Shown here: piece by piece, positions 58,722 to 64,000 of the stretch
Layout: each line of letters starts with the position of its first letter
How positions within the stretch are numbered: position 1 is the first letter of the stretch
Source: Flabesymbios commensalis
Lineage: Eukaryota > Annelida > Polychaeta > Terebellida > Flabelligeridae
Direction of reading: 5' to 3'
Assembly (NCBI GenBank): GCA_964017125.1
Contig: OZ024902.1
Span: 101,648,796-101,712,795 of the forward strand
Length of the DNA: 64,000 bases
Notes under the pieces: model-generated
What the model saw: only the letters and a program-made list of their open reading frames with translations
The model's database searches: none
Told to the model about the DNA's origin: nothing
Made by a program: the position numbers and the translations under genes

Positions 58722-59425
58722 TGCAGTACTCCCTATCAGTACTTCTGATCACAAGACGTCCCCTTGGGTATGAAAGTGTGTATCTGTCACTTCACAAAGT
58801 GGAAGATACACCCTTTCATATCCAGGGGGAGGAAGAGCTGCCCAGCATTGATCCTGATGCGAGTCTCCCAGCAAATAATGTATCAGCTACATGCTTTCTC
58901 AAAGAAGTCCACCGCCAAGTAATTCTGTGCAGTCTGCCTGTTGCTTTACCTTAACCCTATATTTGCTTGACATTGACAATCACCAATAATTATTATTAGA
59001 TTGATCCGTCCCGGTATCAAGTTCAATGTACACAAATTCCATGAAACTCAATCTCAACTGTAAAGGAACATTGGCTATGTCGCAATGTTGAGACAGCTTC
59101 CGAATTCTGGTGTATTAGCTCATGTAGGCAGTGGTTGGTTGGGCTGACGTTCAGAATCAGCTTGGTCTGCATTTTTACTTACAAAACTTCTGCTCACACG
59201 TAATGATGATGATGCTATACATTTGACAATTTTTTTTTCAATAATGAACAATAGTTGGTGAAAATCAACCATCTCAATATTTCAATTTTTAAACAACAGA
59301 CATCTCTCAGATTGACTTTTTCAAGTGACTGAGCATCTACCACAAACCATTTAATATTATTTAGTGACATTTTAGTTTGGTTTAACACTTACTGAAAACT
59401 GTGTATGAATGGTCCTAGCAGGGCA
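58722..59425. other. AKAP7-like 3' flank or 3'UTR
   Basis: There is no AATAAA within the first 700 bases. The nearest clear one on the plus strand is at 59606-59611. An open 77-codon stretch directly after the stop (58721-58954) has no homology I recognise and is probably UTR. Confidence 0.4.
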
Positions 59426-59429
59426 AATG

Positions 59430-59660
59430 TTAACTCTTTAACTTATCTCATTTAAATTTTCACCCGCTTGAAGTTGTGTCTCGCTATCGCGACCCACAAC
59501 TTCAAGTGGGTGAAAATTACTCATATTTGCCTAATTTGAGACCAAACATTTACAATTCCTACTGATTAAATATCAATTAAATTAAAAAAACTGGTATTTG
59601 TAAACAATAAAAAAGCTTTTAAATCAATTATAGCTGTGCTTGGAGGGTAAAGAGTTTTGA
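59430..59660. mobile_element. Hairpin MITE of the CACCCACTTGAAGTTGTG family
   Basis: TTTTCACCCGCTTGAAGTTG (59457-59476) pairs with CAACTTCAAGTGGGTGAAAA around TCTCGCTATCGCGACC. The outer TTAACTCTTTAAC and GGGTAAAGAG are rough inverted ends. Confidence 0.65.
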
Positions 59661-60800
59661 ATTGCTGGCCCAGCTGTTCACAGTGATTAAAATATATCTC
59701 ATTTGGTGAGGTAGCAGTGTGTACTATTTTGAGAGAAGAATTGAAATTTTAATTTTTATGCAGTCTTCAATGTTTGTAATATTTTTCACCACAGATGTTC
59801 AAAGGGTTAAGAAAGTGAAGTTTCAGGGCTACTACAAATAATAGAATTTTATGATTAGCGTACTTGTAAACCTGAAACACACTCTATACGATAGGGGTGC
59901 ATTAGTTAATTTGCTTTGTCTGTGCAACTTTTTACATTATAATGCATTTACAGCCATATCATAATATTTGTTCATGTGCTCAACGTTCAGCTTGTATATA
60001 TCATTTTCGCTATTGTTATGTAGAACATGTAACCCAAATCTGGTGCTGCATGCAATAATCGCTGTTTTATAATATAATTTTTGTCTTGCAGTTTTAAGTG
60101 AGATTATAAAACATCAGACAATGACACAGTGTGCGCTAGTATACATCTTTAAGGGTATTTTTTACAAAAAAAAGTTTATTACATGTACTATGTATCTAGT
60201 GATATTTATACATTACATACCTTGCACAATCATATGGGGCAAGTTAGAAACTACTATTGGATTAATTGGTGAATGCTGTGCAATTTTGTTGACGATATTA
60301 GAGGTATGAAATCTGAATACATGTATATTCAGTTCAAGATGTAGCTTTTAACACACATTATTTGCTATAAGGTATTACTGCTTGAATATTATTGCTTATT
60401 TAAGCATGTTTTTTTCTCATGCCATTAGGACATAAAACTTAAGGGTGTCATAGTGATCACACAAATTTAGCTCATGCTTTGTTTATATTATTGCAAGTAA
60501 TCTGCAATGCAGAAAAAGGTAATGCCTGTGCCGTGTTCTGAGAGGATCTTATTATTTATGAGTCATGCTTTTAGGTCACTACATGGATAGACTGGTTAAG
60601 ATCAACTTAACTTATACAGCTTTACTTTTGAAATCTGTTGCTGTACCGGTAAAAATATAGTATTTTTATTCCAGATATTCCAGATAAAATGTGTATTCCC
60701 ATAATTAGGCATAATTTTTTTTAGGCAGTAATAAATTATTTTTTTGGGTATAGATATGCACAGCTTTTTGGGATTTTCGTGCACAGATTTATTTTTTAAA
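59661..60800. other. No gene seen; one acceptor-like site
   Basis: GTCTTGCAG at 60083-60091 is followed by a 70-codon open stretch. It could be an alternative last exon, but nothing in the peptide supports it. Confidence 0.35.
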
Positions 60801-60816
60801 AGTGGTTGAATTTTAC

Positions 60817-60960
60817 TCACTTTGGAGCTTGGTGTGAAACGATTGCGACGTTTCTGCTAGCCTTCAGCAGATCTCGATCACCCCCCCCATGATCATTGCA
60901 TGATCATCTTACACTAAGTTCCAAAGTGGGTAAAATTTGACCACTTTCTGCATAAATCTT
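60817..60960. mobile_element. Inverted-repeat MITE
   Basis: TTTTACTCACTTTGGAGCTT pairs with AGTTCCAAAGTGGGTAAAAT. The centre holds a poly-C run and a TGATCATTGCATGATCA stem. Confidence 0.55.
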
Positions 60961-61061
60961 GAAACCATGAATAACATATTCTCTACCACATTTATTTTGT
61001 TGTATAATTGCTACCTAGGGCTAATATTATCATAACATATGAACTTCCAACACATTTCGAT

Positions 61062-61263
61062 TTAACCCTTTCACTGTTAATACGACTATTGTCTTTTTTA
61101 ACCCATTTTATTAGCCGTTCAAATCAGTATTATTGGTAAAGAAATTAGCGTTTAAACAACAAGATTTGGAAATGTTTGATATCAAGTTAAACAAATATGA
61201 ATTTTCACCCACTTCAAGTGGGTGAAAAATTTAATTATTTAATTTAGCTGTTTAAAGGGTTAA
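61062..61263. mobile_element. About 200-bp MITE with TTAACCCTTT ends
   Basis: TTAACCCTTTCACTG at the left faces AGCTGTTTAAAGGGTTAA at the right. A central hairpin TTTTCACCCACTTCAAGTGG is the compact form of the family at 36672 and 59430. TTAA at both ends may be the target duplication. Confidence 0.68.
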
Positions 61264-62755
61264 TAATCATATTTGTTCGGTCATGACATGGCTTTTGTGG
61301 ACAGTTTGCATTTTCAACACAAATGATTATTTTCAAGAGTAAAATAATAGATATGTGACCCGATTTCACGGAATGAGTCGTAAGTCGCAGTTTGACAAAT
61401 GATGCTAGGGCCCTTGACAGCCACATTATCAAATTTTTGCTAAGTTTTTATTTTCATCTGACTAATTTTGAATCCAAAAATGTTGTGGCATAGAAATATA
61501 TGTATTTATTCTAATAAATGCATCAATTAAACTCCCCCTGAGGCTACAGGGGGAGTGGGCACTTATTAGAGTAGTATTTTTATGTCTATAGTGTACCATA
61601 GTCATTGATTTTATATTGAAATCAGGGGAGTGGGCGTTTATTGTAATATGGATGTTTATTAATACAGTTTATACTCCAATTAGTATAGGTATGACAATAA
61701 AATAAGGTTCTATTCCAAAATGAGTGGGTGAAATTCACCCACTCATTTTAGAATAGAAACTCATTTTCACCCAAGGAGACTAGAGGGTTTTCTGTAGCAC
61801 TGATTGAAGTGTGAAATCTGTTTATAAACGCACCCCACAAAGAGCAGGAACATATATTGTTTTGTCACCCAATATTGTAGGTGTGATCACAGTGTAGTAG
61901 AATGCTCTGTCAGTTGAATAATTATATTGAAAGTACAGTGTACCAATAACTCATAGTGTAATTTTGGTGCTTTTTCCCAAGAACGTTTAACTATGCATAC
62001 CGTTATATGTATTTTTTGTCTTTGATAGTGTATCACATCATTAAATAATTCTGCTACATCTGCTTCAATAATGCATTTTTAAAGAGTGTAAATGATAGTT
62101 TTGTATGTCTTATTAATCAAAATACCTTGAAGTATTTGTATTGCAATTAACCTGTGCAACAGTCCTCTCATGGCTTTTCACTGACAGTCTAAATTTACGC
62201 TAGAGATGGATTTTCTGTCTATTTTGCAATGTGCATGCATGTGAGTTAGTTTGTCAAGTATCATTTGAAAAAGACAGTGAATGTTGCATCGCAGTAGAGG
62301 TCAAAATGGATATCAAAATGCAATACGATACTGGTTAAATGAGTTAGTATGTAATATTGCGTTCCGTATATATGTGCTGTTTCAAATGATTTTGTTATCG
62401 CAATTTAAATTGTGTGTTATGAATAGGTGCAATATGATTTCTACATGATTGTGTCAATTTTACATGTTAGGATGAAGTTACAACCAATGATTTGTGATAC
62501 ATGTACATGAACCTTCTAAGTGCCCTTCACATGGTTTTTTGCATTAGAAGATATCACGTTTAAAAACACATTGTGCCAAAAAAATGTAATTTTTATATGA
62601 GCTTGATTTACTTAAAACTACTGAATCTTGAATTACATTGTTCACTTGGGTAATGATAACATAACAGAAATAGCTCAAAAGAAATTTGAATAATTGTGAA
62701 ATGTGTGGTAAACCTAATTTGTAACATTGTGAAGTACAGTATATATATATTTAAG
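61264..62755. other. No gene seen; AT-rich with MITE remnants
   Basis: 61500-61660 resembles the 56945 element (TATTTATTCTAATAAATGC). GAGTGGGTGAAATTCACCCACTC (61722-61744) is a short palindrome. There is no coding signal. Confidence 0.4.
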
Positions 62756-62760
62756 GTATA

Positions 62761-62935
62761 CAGTAGAACCTGCTATGAGCAGCCACTCTTATGAGCCAAC
62801 CTCCTATGGGAGGCCACTTGGCCATTCCCCAAAATGGCATTTCCTATACAAATGAACCTCCTATGAGCAGCCACCTGCCTTAAAAGGCCACTTTTCATGT
62901 GTCACAAGGGTGGCTGCTCATAGCAGGTTCAACTG
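62761..62935. mobile_element. 175-bp pogo-like MITE
   Basis: It starts CAGTAGAACCTGCTATGAGC and ends GCTCATAGCAGGTTCAACTG, with TA on each side (62759-62760 and 62936-62937). Internal CCTATGAGCAGCCACCTGCC repeats the terminal word. Confidence 0.8.
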
Positions 62936-62939
62936 TATT

Positions 62940-64000
62940 TATATTTAAAGTCTTCGTAAGGGATCATGGCTATTAATCACCAATCCCACATTAAAGTCAA
63001 AAGACTAATAAACATGCTCTTTGTATTGTGATTATTAGCATGATATCACGGCACAGTCTAGAGGCACATATGATGTGGATGGAAAAAATATATGATATAC
63101 CAGAATCCTGAAAATGCAGCCTGAATGTTAAATAATTGAACATTCACAGCAGAATGATCTGCCTCCCTACAAACTGTATCTTAACACGAACGACTTATTG
63201 AACATTGAACGCTGTACATGTGTAGTTAGATTATATGCATTTAATGATGAAATATGATCTAAATTATCTTAACACACTGTGCCTTTAATATTAATGTTTG
63301 TTTGTGGCTTATGTTATTATTATGCCATATCATTGCTGCTTACAGTTTATATATATATTTAGTTGGTGCTATTGAATAAGTAGATTTGTTGAAGTTGAAG
63401 CAAATTGTTAAAAAGATTGTGCAAAGCCTTATAATGCTGAATTGATAATACACATGATATCTAAAACATGCATGTAGAATGTTTTGTAGATACCTAAGTT
63501 GACTGTCAAAAATAGGTAGTAGGATTTGAGAGAATGAAACAGTGATTTACATGTAGCGACGTTTTACAAAAAACGAACAGTGACAACACAAGTGCCTTAA
63601 CTGTTGTTCTACTGAACCAGTATTAATCTTTAAGCTGCTGACCCTGTCAATTACTCATTACATTTTGTGTGGCTGGTACATAATGATGTTTTTTTAATTA
63701 CTAGTTTTTCAACACAAACATATCTTTTTTATGTTTACTTCAAGAATCTGAACCTAGTAGGTATTGCCAATGTATACTCGGATTTAATTTACTGAATTTG
63801 TATGCCATATTTTTCTGATTTACCTGGTGAATGCAAAAAAATACTGAATACACTGTACAAGCTCAGTAAATCCGGGTCTAAAAATTAAATAAAGAAAACT
63901 AACATTCTGTAAATTACTTAAACATCATCTTCCTGCATATCCTTGTTATTCCAGCTCTCTGTTGACAAACTTGCTTTGGCCTTTTTATGACACATGGTCA
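62940..64000. other. No gene seen; AT-rich end of window
   Basis: There is no supported frame. AATAAA at 63888-63893 on the plus strand could end a long 3'UTR from the left, but no cleavage context confirms it. Confidence 0.4.

Noticed and set aside
58721-58954. Open frame directly after the AKAP7-like stop
   Set aside because: It overlaps the stop codon's last base, has no recognised homology and fits 3'UTR.
60092-60303. Possible extra AKAP7-like exon after GTCTTGCAG
   Set aside because: The acceptor is good, but the peptide is hydrophobic and unlike any AKAP7 end. Exon 7 already supplies the helix and a stop.
1-64000. CRISPR arrays, operons, ribosome binding sites
   Set aside because: The sequence is eukaryotic. 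The regular repeats are satellites without spacers of CRISPR form.
1-64000. LTR retrotransposons or virus-derived elements
   Set aside because: I found no long direct terminal repeats with TG...CA ends and no protease, integrase, capsid or envelope motifs.

Overview
This is a stretch of an AT-rich animal nuclear genome. The evidence is a spliced gene with GT-AG introns, E2F-type promoter sites, AATAAA signals, a LINE fragment and very many small inverted-repeat DNA transposons. The small-transposon load, satellite-bearing elements and frequent AGGCCTA words suggest a marine invertebrate (echinoderm, hemichordate or mollusc grade). The species cannot be fixed from the sequence.

Only two host genes are firmly supported. 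The first is an intronless ribonucleotide reductase small subunit (RRM2, 16683-17894, + strand), with a compact S-phase promoter in which a TATA box lies between two E2F sites. The second is a seven-coding-exon AKAP7/AKAP18-like gene (52646-58721, + strand). It encodes a 667-residue protein with a long disordered nuclear-type N-terminus, a 2H phosphoesterase-like domain and a C-terminal amphipathic helix in the position of the PKA-anchoring helix. A possible last exon of an unidentified gene lies at 22-114. RRM2 makes dNTP precursors and AKAP7 tethers PKA, so nothing suggests the two act together.

The rest is transposon-derived. 0-16 kb: a decayed pogo-like piece, a 160-bp satellite array, a LINE 3' end, a 1.4-kb TIR element packed with a 13-bp motif, a Harbinger-type MITE, a dispersed repeat family, a 110-bp array, and a 3.6-kb TIR element holding a minisatellite and a nested TTAA element. 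18-23 kb: two further satellite-plus-hairpin elements, one nested with a perfect palindrome inside a 2.5-kb TIR element. 26-30 kb: an apparently identical 2006-bp tandem duplication ending in a foldback element. 31-38 kb: nested inverted-repeat pairs. 39-44 kb: a pogo-type element whose empty site survives in a neighbouring duplicate, and a broken MULE-type transposase. 47-51 kb: an element sharing its interior but not its ends with the 39-kb one, and a 320-bp satellite array. 54-63 kb: the AKAP7 introns and 3' flank carry hairpin MITEs.

No tRNA, rRNA, CRISPR array, LTR element or new multi-gene system was recognised. The most notable signals are structural: recurring hairpin-plus-satellite elements, elements with the same core but different ends, and a duplication breakpoint placed at a foldback loop.
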